A stretch of DNA of 64,000 bases from Sporodiniella umbellata (taxonomy: Eukaryota; Mucoromycota; Mucoromycetes; Mucorales; Rhizopodaceae): NCBI GenBank assembly GCA_025677835.1, contig JAIXMR010000061.1:62001-126000 (forward strand), given 5' to 3'. This document shows, piece by piece, positions 54,799 through 64,000 of the stretch. Position numbers and translations under genes: made by a program. The first letter of the stretch is position 1; every line of letters begins with the position of its first letter. Under the pieces are notes generated by a model that ran no database searches, was not told where the DNA came from, and worked only from the letters and a program-made list of their open reading frames with translations.

Positions 54799-57214
54799 AT
54801 GCCGAGACGAAGACCATCTATCTCCAGTCGATTACGTAGTCGAAATAGTCCTGCTTCGGGTTATGTAGTTTCAGAACGTAAATATTGATAAATAGTGTAC
54901 AAAGCTATTAAAAGCATCAGCATTAATTGACGCTTTTATGTTAAAATAGAGACCTCTGCCAAAGATGATTCTATTAGTGGGACTAGCGGTAATGAAAACT
55001 TGGAAAACTAACAAAGTAGCTAATATAGAGCTTTCAGCTGACGAGATAGCTTTCTCACCTCGAAACGATACTATGATATACTTGGACGAAATACAAAGTG
55101 CTTTGTCTTTTGAGAGACGCTCTGAGCATGAGAAAGAGCAGTCGTTACTAGAGGAAGCAAACAAGTTAGCGTACACATTTGGCGATATAAATGTGCGCTC
55201 CTCCAATTTTTACAGAGCGAATGTAGCGCCTCCCATAGCCTCAAAAAGAAAGCAGCATTTAATGCATAGCGAACCGATATTGAAAGCTTTACCAACCACA
55301 TTCATAATTCACAAACACTCTAATGCATATACCAAAAACGACAAGGAAAAAATCTTCAGCTCTCATTCACCGTCACCTGTTCCACTTTCGACACCATCGC
55401 CTGTTACATCTAGCTCATCAAGCGCGTCACCAGCACCAATTGACTCTAACAAGTCAGCTCTAGATAATAAAGAAAAGTATGATTCGCGGCTAAAAAGTGC
55501 ACCTGTATCTGAAGAGGAAAAAAAGAGAAGGAGGCGCGTATTAAGAGAACATGAGTTTCGACGGTTGAAAGTTGATGTCGCCAAAATTCCAGATATTGAT
55601 GCGCCCAGAGCAACTAGGTCGCATACCCAGTCAACACATACCGAAATCAAAGAAAGCAGTCTTTCAAAAAAAGCATATAATCGTCGAAAAAAATCACCGT
55701 CGCCGTTGCCAGCGCCAACAAAGAAAGCAAAAGTAGGAAGACCTAGAAAGATTAAAACTGAGACACCTGCTTCTGACAATCAGCGTACCACTAATCGCAG
55801 AAGAGACTCCCATAGCTCAGATACCAACAATCACTTGTCAGTGCCATATACTTCAATTTCTTTGGCACCGCATAATACAATGGCAACAACTACAAATACT
55901 ATTGAAGATATATTCAAAGAGCCTGCCAAATCTTCTCTCTTAGAGATAACAGATACAGTTAATAGTAAAGCTGATCGTACTAATGTCAGTGAACCATATG
56001 TAATTGATTTGACAGCACCTAGTACAGTCACTAAAGCCGCTGACAACCCTAAAAAACCTTTGAAAGAAGCTAGTGTAATACACTCTTTAGAGACAATAGA
56101 AAGCAAAGTCAAGCATATCAATATCAATGGACCCAGTTCATCCGACTTTAGCAAAAATGGCCTTGACATAGAAAACCCTGTAGTATTAGATAGCGAGAAT
56201 TCAGACAGCGAATTCTCAGATAGTGACTCTGATGGGCCTGATGTAACTTACTCTAGAAGAAAACCATCACGGCGCTTAGCATCCTTTGAACGCAATAAAA
56301 AAAAAAAGGAAAAAATCCTGGAGGATAGCCCTGAGAATTCTGAAAGTGTTCTTGACAAGCCAGAAGAGAATTTGCCAGTAGCAAAGCAAGATCACTTTAG
56401 GGAGTGTGTGAATTCAGAATTTTTTCCGTACGAAGAGAAACTAAACAAAAATATATCGCTATCCAAAAAAGTTACATTTTCGTGCCCAGTGGTGGCAGAC
56501 ATTGTCCCGAAGAGGGCGACGGCACGCACTCTTTCAGCAGTAATTAGACCAAGCGTCATACCTTTACCACTGATCCCAACTATACCCAAAGACGCCAATG
56601 TGAATAAAAAGACGAATACTACAGAAGGCAGCGCCGGTTGTTTGTTCATAGTAGATATATTAGTAATGAAGAAGCAGCCGTTGTTGCTCAGTCTGTTTAC
56701 AGCGATCAAATAGTTACTGTCGACAACAAACTTGTTAAATCTCTACAAAAAACCTTTGAAAAATATCGCGTAAAGCTGAAAAGAATTTTTGATGATCTTG
56801 CCAGGGTTCTTGATGTACGCAAAAAAGAGATAATGAAAGAACAGAGGATACTGAAACTACTTATATCAAACCAGGTAAGTCATAAAAAAACGATATTGAC
56901 GGGCAATTAATCAAAACGCAAACCCTCAAAATCAATAATATATAAAAATATGTCGAAAACAGATGGACGAAAGAATACTAAAATCTATTTGGGGATACTG
57001 GATAGAAGATCCGTATATAGCTGAGGACGAATTCTATGAATGTGAGGGCTCAGTTAGTTTATTGAAAGAGGTTACAGTGCAGGCAGTGGTCTCTCATTAC
57101 AGAGAAAAATATGGTTTGTCGTCATCAGCTGAATATGCTGAAGAAATGAAACGACTAGATAGAATTACGAGAGCATTAAACTTACCAGAATGCGATGAAA
57201 CCGAAGAAAAATAA
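54799..57214 (+). CDS. Large AT-hook protein with SUMO-interacting-like motifs (unrecognised family)
   Basis: Exons 54799-54877, 54950-54988 and 55029 onward join in phase. The junction near 56554-56632 is uncertain; the model 55029-56554 plus 56632-56874 plus 56963-57214 gives about 712 aa. Visible parts: basic N-terminus MPRRRPSISSRLRSRNSP; a Ser/Pro-rich segment; an Arg/Lys-rich helix (EEEKKRRRRVLREHEFRR); an AT-hook KVGRPRKIK near residue 275, followed at once by a sumoylation-like IKTE; a SUMO-interacting-like YVIDLTAPS; a second hydrophobic-acidic patch PVVLDSENSDSEFSDSDSD; and a helical C-terminal domain (SLQKTFEKYRVKLKRIFDDL, IWGYWIEDPYIAEDEFYE). Probably nuclear and chromatin-bound. 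I do not recognise a homologue. Its stop is 22 bp from the GEP4 stop. Confidence 0.75.
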
Positions 57215-57236
57215 ATGTTGAAAATATTTTATTTGT

Positions 57237-58122
57237 TCATGACGATTTATCACCTGTTTCAATAAAGTCGCTTGGGGATATGTTTTTTAAAGCTGGATGT
57301 GGTGGTGCTCTTATATTAAGTTTAGTCATAATGTCAACCAAGTGGTGTTCCAACCGTCTAAACTAATTGTGAAAATATTATTCAGCTATTGTATATGAAT
57401 GCACTATAGATAATCGCTTACAAAGGCAGCAGGCTTGTTATCTCCCTTTTCGGTAATTATGTTGCTTGCCCAAATAGTCAGGTTACCGTTCAAGTTTCCA
57501 AACAAAACGTCGGTTAGTATACGATCCCCTACAAAAGCTACATTTTCTGGCAAAACAGGTTTAATGAACTGCGATAGATCGCTTCCTCCGTCAGGCTTCT
57601 TTTTTTTGTGTTTTAAAACCCTAACGCCCAGAGAAGATTCAAGCTTTTGAGCCTGTATAATGAAGTGTTTATCGCTTTGAACAAAGCATATTAATATCTA
57701 CTACTCATCTTTATAATTTTTATCATCATCAGTTCCTGCAGAGTTTGATACAATAACAATGTTTTCCTGGCCAAAAGTATCTTTGCAGCTTTTCCATGCG
57801 TTCTATTGACGTGTCATTATAACTTACTAAAACACTAAATCAGAAAACATAATATACCTCAAATGGAGGGTGTATTGTAGCAACATAGGGTTCAGTTAAA
57901 CAGTTATCTTTATCAAAACCAATAACCTGTATCCCTCCCAATTTGTTCAGTTTTGTATAGTTAACGCAGCTCATATCTAAAGAAGGAGAATTTAAGAAAG
58001 CTGGAGCGAGAACAAATAATAAAAAAAAAACCTTTCACTATTATGTGAGGCATTGCTAAGCTTGGATTCCATAGAATGCGGAACGCATTGATCACGCCAG
58101 AAACATTTAAGCTTTGAACCAT
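57237..58122 (-). CDS. GEP4: Phosphatidylglycerophosphatase GEP4 (HAD-type, mitochondrial)
   Basis: Dephosphorylates PGP to PG for cardiolipin synthesis at the mitochondrial inner membrane. Exons 58122-58032, 57976-57858, 57802-57705, 57652-57422, 57362-57237. Recognisable: MVQSLNVSGVINAFRILWNP and LAMPHIIVK at the start, VIGFDKDNCLT (HAD motif I with nucleophile Asp), NIVIVSNSAGTDDD (motif II), HKKKKP (motif III Lys) and FVGDRILTDVLFGN (motif IV). The exon 3/4 junction does not close: the only GT at the end of exon 3 (57704-57703) leaves two pending bases, while exon 4 must start in phase 0 at 57652. So this copy has either an unusual splice site, a one-base sequence error or a real frameshift. 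Divergent from TSC10 with 61 bp between ATGs. Confidence 0.9.
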
Positions 58123-58183
58123 TAAAAAAAAATAGAAAAAAGGTTTTTTTTTTTAAAACTCCCATGTATTCGCTTTTTTACAA
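58123..58183. promoter_or_regulatory. Very short shared divergent promoter GEP4/TSC10
   Basis: Only 61 bp separate the two start codons, including A and T homopolymers. Both genes act in membrane lipid synthesis, so shared control is plausible. No specific factor site is recognised. Confidence 0.45.
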
Positions 58184-59466
58184 ATGAGTTGGTCAACTGT
58201 CATTGTTGCATTAAGTACACTCGTACTTATTGCTTTGGGGGACTTTGTTTATCGAAAAGCAACACGCATTCCTTTTAAGCCTGGTGGAAAAGCTTGTCTA
58301 ATAACCGGTGGAAGTACAGGTTTGGGCAAAGCCTTGGCAATTGAACTGGCTAAAACAGGAGCCGATGTATGCATTGTAGCCCGAAGGATGGAGGAGCTTA
58401 AAGAAGCTACAGAAGAAATAAAGGTACCCAATTGATTCTTCGCATTAATACATGCATTCATCGCTAATAGGACTTTGCTTTAGGCTAATTGTATTAATGA
58501 GAACCAACAAATCGTTTATTCTAGTGCAGACGTTACATCTCATGAACAGGTTGAACGCATGTTTAATGAAGCAAAAACCAAGCTGGGACGTGATCCTGAA
58601 TTTGTTTGCGCCTGTGCAGGTAAAGTTTTGTTGAGCGAGTTAATCTGATTGTCTGTGTCTTTTTAGGTGCCTCCTATCCCAAGCTCTTTTTAGAGCATAC
58701 CCTCAAAGACTTTGAGCACCTAACATCGCTAAACTATCTTGGCCAAGCTTATGTAGCCCATGTAAATATGTAGATAGCTTAAGCAACATGACTTGATTGC
58801 TTAATTTTGGAAAATAGGAAGCAGCTCAACGTATGAAAAATTCCAAAACAAAAAATGGAAAAATAGTGTTTGTATCATCGATGATGGGCCTACTAGGCTT
58901 TGCAGGATATTCAACCTATTCTCCCACGAAATTTGCCATCCGTGGTTTGGCGGACACACTACGAAATGAGCTAAAAAGATATGGAATTGGAGTCCATATT
59001 TTCTTTCCCGGGGGAATTTTGTCGCCTGGGTTTGAGATTGAGGTATTGTTCCCATACTTTTCTTGAAAAGCAACTAAGTCTTTTTAGAATTTAACTAAAC
59101 CCAAAGTAACACAAATAATTGAGGGAGCTGACACTCCTCAGACTTGTACTGAGTGTGCCCAATCACTGATGAAAGGCCTGTTTACAGGCAAATACATGAT
59201 TACTACAGACATCATTGCTGATACACTGCGCTGTGTTGCTAGAGGTATACCTGGTTAAACTCCACTCTGAATCTGACTTGTTTGTATTGATAGGTGTAAG
59301 TCCTACTGACAATCTTGTTCTTGATTGGCTTATGGCAGTGATTGGACAGGTACAGTTGGATCATGTTTTATTGATGTTACTTATATGCATCTATCGTTAG
59401 CCTATTGCATCTGGGTACGTTTTATATATGGACTACTTAGTCAAAACAACACCCGATACTGCCTAA
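58184..59466 (+). CDS. TSC10: 3-ketodihydrosphingosine reductase (KDSR/Tsc10)
   Basis: Second step of sphingolipid synthesis, reducing 3-ketosphinganine to sphinganine with NADPH at the ER. Exons 58184-58423, 58484-58619, 58667-58761, 58818-59042, 59088-59244, 59294-59349, 59401-59466; 975 nt, 324 aa. An N-terminal membrane anchor (VIVALSTLVLIALGDFVY) is followed by the SDR nucleotide site ITGGSTGLGKALAIELA, Asn-containing NYLGQAYVA, catalytic VSSMMG and YSPTKFA (Tyr-x3-Lys). A C-terminal region (LDWLMAVIGQPIASG) can form the second membrane segment. KPGGKACLITGGSTGLG and GYSTYSPTKFAIRGLADTL fit KDSR better than other SDRs. Confidence 0.92.
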
Positions 59467-59491
59467 GTAATTGGTATTTACAAATCTGTCT

Positions 59492-59866
59492 TTATTTTTT
59501 TTCTGTACGTTGGCCCAAGTCAGCAAAACCAAGGTTGTTCATGTCATCCTTTGCCATCAAGCCGCTAAAATGAAATTGAGTTCTTTGCGTTTTCCATGTA
59601 TGTTTGTTCTATTAAATTACTTGTCCATTCTGCATTGCAAATATGCTTTTGAAAATTGACGGCATAGCCCGTTATTGTTTTTATTTTCTTTCAAACACTT
59701 CATGTAGTCCTTGACGAATGATTTACATTCTCCTGAACTGATTGTGAGTGTGAACAGTAAGATTGAATGCTTTATATTGTGTACCATCATGATCTAAAGC
59801 AAAGCTTCCTAACAAAGGTGCTTTTCCTGGGGAAGATTCAACATTAGATGTCCTGCCAAAAGCCAT
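59492..59866 (-). CDS. COX19: Cytochrome c oxidase assembly protein COX19
   Basis: Intermembrane-space twin-CX9C protein needed for copper handling in complex IV assembly. Exons 59866-59785, 59732-59621, 59564-59492; 267 nt, 88 aa. The N-terminus is MAFGRTSNVESSPGKAPLLG, then the family signature GSFALDHDGEC (usually GSFPLDHxGEC). The twin CX9C pairs are CKSFVKDYMKC and CRQFSKAYLQC, exactly nine residues apart; then RMDNGLMAKDDMNNLGF (usual RMERxLM). In this gene the normally basic residue after MD is Asn, formed across the last intron. Convergent with TSC10 (25 bp between stops). Confidence 0.93.
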
Positions 59867-59933
59867 TTTGAAGTAGGGGTAAGAGACACTATCATAAGAC
59901 AAGGTCAATAGAAACCTGATTAGTGTAACTTAA

Positions 59934-60037
59934 ATGTCAGTCACAACAGCTTTCACCAATTCTTATCGAATAATAGAGTACATCAAGTCTATGAATTTAG
60001 CTCCTTTTGACAGCCAGGATCAACAATACTGCGCTAC

Positions 60038-60068
<31 letters not shown>

Positions 60069-60225
60069 GGTTTTATCCAAACACTATGCTCTATCCTAGA
60101 ACCTTTCTTTTTACTTTAATTATTTTTAATTTATTGTGAAACAACACATTTTTGGCTAATAGCTTTATATTACATTTCAGAGACATTTTGCTGTTTTAGA
60201 ACCACTTAAGCAGCTAAAAACATAA
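59934..60225 (+). CDS. Spliced 49-aa protein of unknown function
   Basis: The ATG at 59934 opens MSVTTAFTNSYRIIEYIKSM, then NLAPFDSQDQQYCAT. A donor at 60039 (GT followed by T28) and a TTTCAG acceptor at 60180 join it in phase to RHFAVLEPLKQLKT and stop. The composition is protein-like on both sides and both exons end cleanly. It sits 67 bp from the COX19 start codon in divergent orientation, suggesting a shared promoter and perhaps a mitochondrial role. No family recognised. The donor is atypical, so splicing should be confirmed. Confidence 0.5.
60040..60068. repeat. T29 homopolymer directly after a predicted 5' splice site
   Basis: Uninterrupted run of 29 T in the intron of the 49-aa gene. 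Its length is likely to vary between strains and sequencing runs. Confidence 0.85.
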
Positions 60226-60327
60226 GGGCAGGTTTCACTGAAAATCGCGAAACTTTCTTGGGTTGCAAACAGGACTTATATTTTTTTATTTTCGTTTATA
60301 AAAGGTTTTTTTTTGAAATTTATTATT

Positions 60328-63300
60328 CTATCCTTTGATCATTGATGACAAAAATAAAGACTTGATAATTTTTGGTAGTTCCTTATTTTCTGTACATATA
60401 TGCGCATGACTTCCTAGTGCTTTTTTTAATCTAAATAGAAGGTTATTGCGTCTTATTTCATCAATTGTAAATTTCACTTACTGTTCAGCCTGGTCTTGTA
60501 AGCTACCAATAAATATCATTTGAGCCGTTATTCGGTCATCAGCTTTCAGCACTCTTGCAATGTCGTTAGGATGAATATTATATTGGGTAATGTTTGCATC
60601 AGATAAAACGACTACAAAATAGTCGTCCCCTTCTTCAGAAACAATCTCTTTCATTGAATGTGATGCCGCTCCCAGTGTGTTGTCGCCGCTCAAACAATAT
60701 TGTGAGTGTGCTCTCATTTTACTGATAACTTCAAACTCATCTTTCTCTGTTTTTGGATATTTTCCAGGGACAACAAACTCTATATTTGCTCCATCACCGC
60801 TATGCCCTACAATTCTATAAGCGAATTTATGCTCAAAGCCGCGGAAAGACTCCATCAGCATAAGAGCCACCTCCAAGGATCTTTCTAGTCGACGGTCATG
60901 ACTGTTGAAGCGATACATACTAGCAGACAAATCGAACACAAAGTTCATTCTCTTGGGCTTTTCTTGAAACATGCCAAGCTCCGGATCGTCGTCGCCACGC
61001 TTCTTATATATAGCTCTTTCTCCAGTAAGACCTTCCACGCTAATGGTTATTGAAAGTTAAGAACATTTTCTGGGCAAACTATTGTAAAGCTTACATCTTT
61101 TTGTCGTCCAAATCTCCAGAGGACTGATTTTTGAGCCAAACTCTTTCATGTTCCTTTGCCTCGACACTTTCTAAAATAACACGCAGTTCTCGTACTTCGC
61201 GTCTAACATTTTCCATATATTGACTGAATTTCTAAAGTAGTGTGTTAGCCAACTTGTTTTGATAAAGCGAATCTTTACCTCATAGTCAGATTGTGTCATA
61301 TCTAGTTTGGTTAGCATTTTTTCTATAGCTTGCTCATGCTTTTCTCTAAAGTCATATTATATTTTGTTTAATTTTGATATAAATTATTGTAAGCCTACCT
61401 TTGAGCTTCTGTAATTTCTTGTGGCTTCTGTTCTTCAGTTCTCTATAAAAACAAAAGGGTGTACCTTTGTTAAGCAAAAAAAGATGGGTGTGATATTATT
61501 CTTTTAAAAGATTACCAATCGCAAGTTGTCTAAATCCTCAAAGCTGGCTTCTTGGCGGCCATTCTCGTTCATATTGATACCAGAGCTACCACCAGATCCT
61601 CCTTCTCCACCAGACCCTCCTCCACCAGATCCTCCTTCTCCGCCGGATCCTGACCCTCCTTCTCCACCGTCTCCCTCTCCGCCTGAGCCTTTGCCTTGGT
61701 TGCCTGATTGATCTTCTTTATTACCCTCTGTCTCAATTTGCTCATATAATTCGTTCAGCTGTATATTCTAATCAAAGGTTATCTAAAACTGAATCAACTA
61801 AATAATTTGCTTACATCTTCAGTTGTTTCGTAAATGACAGATAATGCCTGCTGATCAACACCAACCATCTGCTTCCAAGTCTGTGCGGCATTATATATTT
61901 CGTTAGGACTCACTTGCCATACGCGTACAGTTCCTGCATTGTCCATCGTAACAAGGTTTCCATTGGTAAGCTCGCACATAGTGGCTACATGTCTTTCCAC
62001 TTGAAACTGACTGTAAACAGGGGTTTCCCCAAAGCCAACAATAGACACTGGAAATTTGATTCTCCAAATTTGACCGGTCAAAGGGTTAAGTAAATCCAAG
62101 CGGCTTTCAGCACGCCCATCAGTTGGAGCCTCAATCATAGCAAGTTGATGGCTGTGTGATAAATACAGTGTAGATCCTTTGATTTTCTGGTTTGTCTGCG
62201 AGTTCTTTTGATTTTTAAAGTAAGATAAAACACGGATAGCATTGTTGTTTTTCAAAAATTCAGCTGAATTACATCCCTCCAATATCGATGCATACTTTTC
62301 AAAGTTTGTACTACTAGCCATTTTTACACCAGGTTGGAATTCTTGAATAAACAAGCGGTTCAAAGGGTCAACGATATTACCGTCCTTTCCAAGTACCTGT
62401 ATAGGCTCAACTGTATTAGGCACATTACTAGAATCAGGATACACTGCGTAAACATTAGTGTCTCGGCTACCGTTGACAATCCAAAACAAAGGCTCAATGA
62501 CATGAAGTCGATTTATACGAACAGGTAGTGTTATGGTAGTCTGTGTAGAATTGTTGAAGTTGAGAACGGCTATGTTGGCTCTATCTTCTTGATAGAATAT
62601 GAGAATTCCTGATGCTGCTAGGCTAGTATCCATGACTGAATTGATTGGGTCCAACCCCCTAATGACTGACGATACAACTTTCTTTTTGTTAAAGTCACAG
62701 CACAACAGCTCATTGTTTGATGGGTTATGAAGAGTTATATATTTAACTGAGTCACTTTTTGTCTCGCGAACAACTGCAATACGAAGTCGAGGGGGAGCGC
62801 GCTGAAGTGGAAAGTACTCGTAAAGGTCCAGACTGTCTACTTTCTTGTGATTGGGATGGATGCGATGGAGCGTGACTGGATTGGTAGTTACAATAAACAA
62901 GGTACCGTCATCAATTGAAGCGATATCTAAAGCTTCTCCTCGAGTAGGAATATCGAAAGTATATAGTTGTTCAGAAAATACAGTAGATCGACCCTCCCTA
63001 CGTTCAAGATCTTGCCAGTTTTTGTCAATTGAAATGTCCCAGCCTCCTCGAATAGCGATGGACTCTACTTCTACTTTAGTTGCTTTTTTTATAACCGATG
63101 AGGGGGTTCGTTTCCATTCTTCGCATAAAGTAGGGTTTCCTACAGAAATTACATCTCCTAATTGCATAGAAAACTCAGAATCAAGACCAACTGGTATACC
63201 ATGCTTTTCAAAAATTTCAATCACTAGCTCTTTGGAAGTCTGGTCATATTGATCGAAATCAAAGACGTTTTGTAAAATCTTGGAAATTCCTTCTTGAGGA

Positions 63301-64000
63301 TAGTTTTGCAGATGTAGCACAATGTTGACCAGTTCACGTGTGGAATAAGGATAAGAAATAAGACCTTCATCAGTCAGCTTTCTTAGGTCGGTAAAGGCGT
63401 TTGATAACTTTTTGAGAAGATCTTCTGACACTTGAGGCCCATACTTTTTTAATAGAAACATCTCAGAGTTCATATCAGGATTATCTACAGCGTGGCAGCT
63501 AAAAACGTCACCTATCTCGCGGTAAAAATCATTGCCCAAGAAAGGGTATCCTGGCCGATTAGCCAGAACTAACATACGGAAGTTTGGGTGAATCAAAATG
63601 TAGTTTTCGCTTTCTTGAATATCTGTTTCTTTAGAAATTATTCGGCGACCGTCTCCTAACACCATCTGACCGTCTTCAACCAAGCTCTTTAGTACAGCTG
63701 TAACATAAGTGGGTGCTTTGTCGGCTTCATCTACAACCAAAATTGTACCGTCACGAACAGCCTTTACTAAAGGTGAGTCTTCGTATACCAGAACACCTCC
63801 AGAAATAGCAGGCGTTGTTGTCAAACTCTGGACTGTGCTGTCACGATGCAATTGAATATATTCGCGAGGAAGCTGAAGAAGCTGCAAAAAGTAGTCAGCC
63901 AATTTGTTTTTTCCCACCCCTTGATTGCCAATAAGTAAGAGATGATCGCCCAACTGATAATCCTTGAGCATCTCACGTAAAATCTCATTGTGTGCAGGGT
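60328..64000 (-). CDS. VWA8: VWA8: AAA+ ATPase with C-terminal von Willebrand A domain, C-terminal part (cut by window edge)
   Basis: Mitochondrial matrix-facing MoxR/midasin-like AAA+ ATPase. Exons in window: from beyond 64000 to 61815, 61767-61516, 61442-61399, 61345-61279, 61231-61095, 61039-60482, 60430-60328; about 1114 codons, in phase. One AAA module is complete: Walker A LLIGNQGVGKNKL, Walker B TILVVDEADKAP, sensor region LANRPGYPFLGNDF. A beta-rich region follows, then a linker of Gly/Ser/Glu repeats (61560-61690), helices, and the VWA domain with MIDAS DLSASM and DDYFVVVLSDANI. The C-terminus ICTENKELPKIIKSL corresponds to the end of the human protein. The N-terminal third lies outside the window. 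Confidence 0.93.
61560..61690 (-). repeat. Gly/Ser/Glu repeat linker inside VWA8
   Basis: Imperfect GGA-GAA-GGA-GGx units encode about 40 residues of the type GGEGGSGGGGSGGEGG between the beta-rich region and the VWA domain. Likely a flexible tether, prone to length change. Confidence 0.8.

Noticed and set aside
1..64000. Mobile elements, LTRs, CRISPR arrays
   Set aside because: No transposase, reverse transcriptase or integrase motifs and no long direct or inverted terminal repeats were seen. Regular spacer-repeat structure is absent; repeats are microsatellites and homopolymers.

Overview
This 64 kb window looks like nuclear DNA of an early-diverging, filamentous-type fungus, most likely Mucoromycota (probably Mucorales). 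The case rests on AT-rich intergenic DNA, very compact genes with many 40-75 bp GT-AG introns, fungal gene content (ALG6, ERG26, a GPI-anchored chitin deacetylase, Rqc2/NEMF, TIM9, COX19, GEP4, TSC10, NPR2, a Reg1-like PP1 subunit) and animal-like genes missing from Saccharomyces (TMEM230, UCH37, VWA8, RPAP1, a 2Fe-2S ferrochelatase). The rank below phylum is inference. Long A or T homopolymers (10 to over 30 nt) are scattered through introns and intergenic DNA.

Layout. 1-3.3 kb: 5' part of ALG6 (minus, cut by the window edge), TMEM230 (plus), and a UCH37-type deubiquitinase with 8 exons (minus). 3.3-6.5 kb: gene-poor, homopolymer-rich, with a strong terminator-like hairpin at its right end. 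6.5-17.2 kb: housekeeping block of mitochondrial aconitase, NEMF/Rqc2, eIF3c and a p24 cargo receptor. 17.2-22.9 kb: sparse, with three small unrecognised ORFs. 23.1-25.9 kb: DH-PH RhoGEF. 26.5-28.3 kb: a small membrane protein and a Gfo/Idh/MocA oxidoreductase. 29.2-32.9 kb: LIM-RhoGAP. 32.9-35.7 kb: sparse. 35.7-43.8 kb: RPAP1, a Cys-rich small protein, NPR2, chitin deacetylase and TIM9. 43.9-52 kb: Reg1-like protein, ferrochelatase, an MFS vacuolar-type transporter, ERG26 and a U1A/U2B''-type RRM protein. 52-54.8 kb: sparse. 54.8-64 kb: an AT-hook protein with SUMO-interacting-like motifs, GEP4, TSC10/KDSR, COX19, a 49-aa spliced ORF and the C-terminal two thirds of VWA8, which runs off the right edge.

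Genes are unlinked housekeeping functions rather than a cluster. Several are packed convergently (22-30 bp between stops) or divergently (about 60 bp between start codons: GEP4/TSC10 and COX19/49-aa ORF), so shared promoters are likely. A RhoGEF and a LIM-RhoGAP lie within 10 kb of each other. Exon structures were built by hand from splice signals, reading-phase continuity and remembered family alignments. Most close perfectly in phase; GEP4 (one junction), the LIM-RhoGAP 3' end and the AT-hook gene do not resolve cleanly and are flagged.

I see no mobile element, rRNA, tRNA or CRISPR array. The most interesting items are an apparent catalytic His-to-Tyr change in the UCH37 homologue, an in-frame poly(A)25 intron in NEMF/Rqc2 whose retention would encode eight lysines, homopolymers placed at splice sites, and a candidate structured RNA upstream of aconitase.
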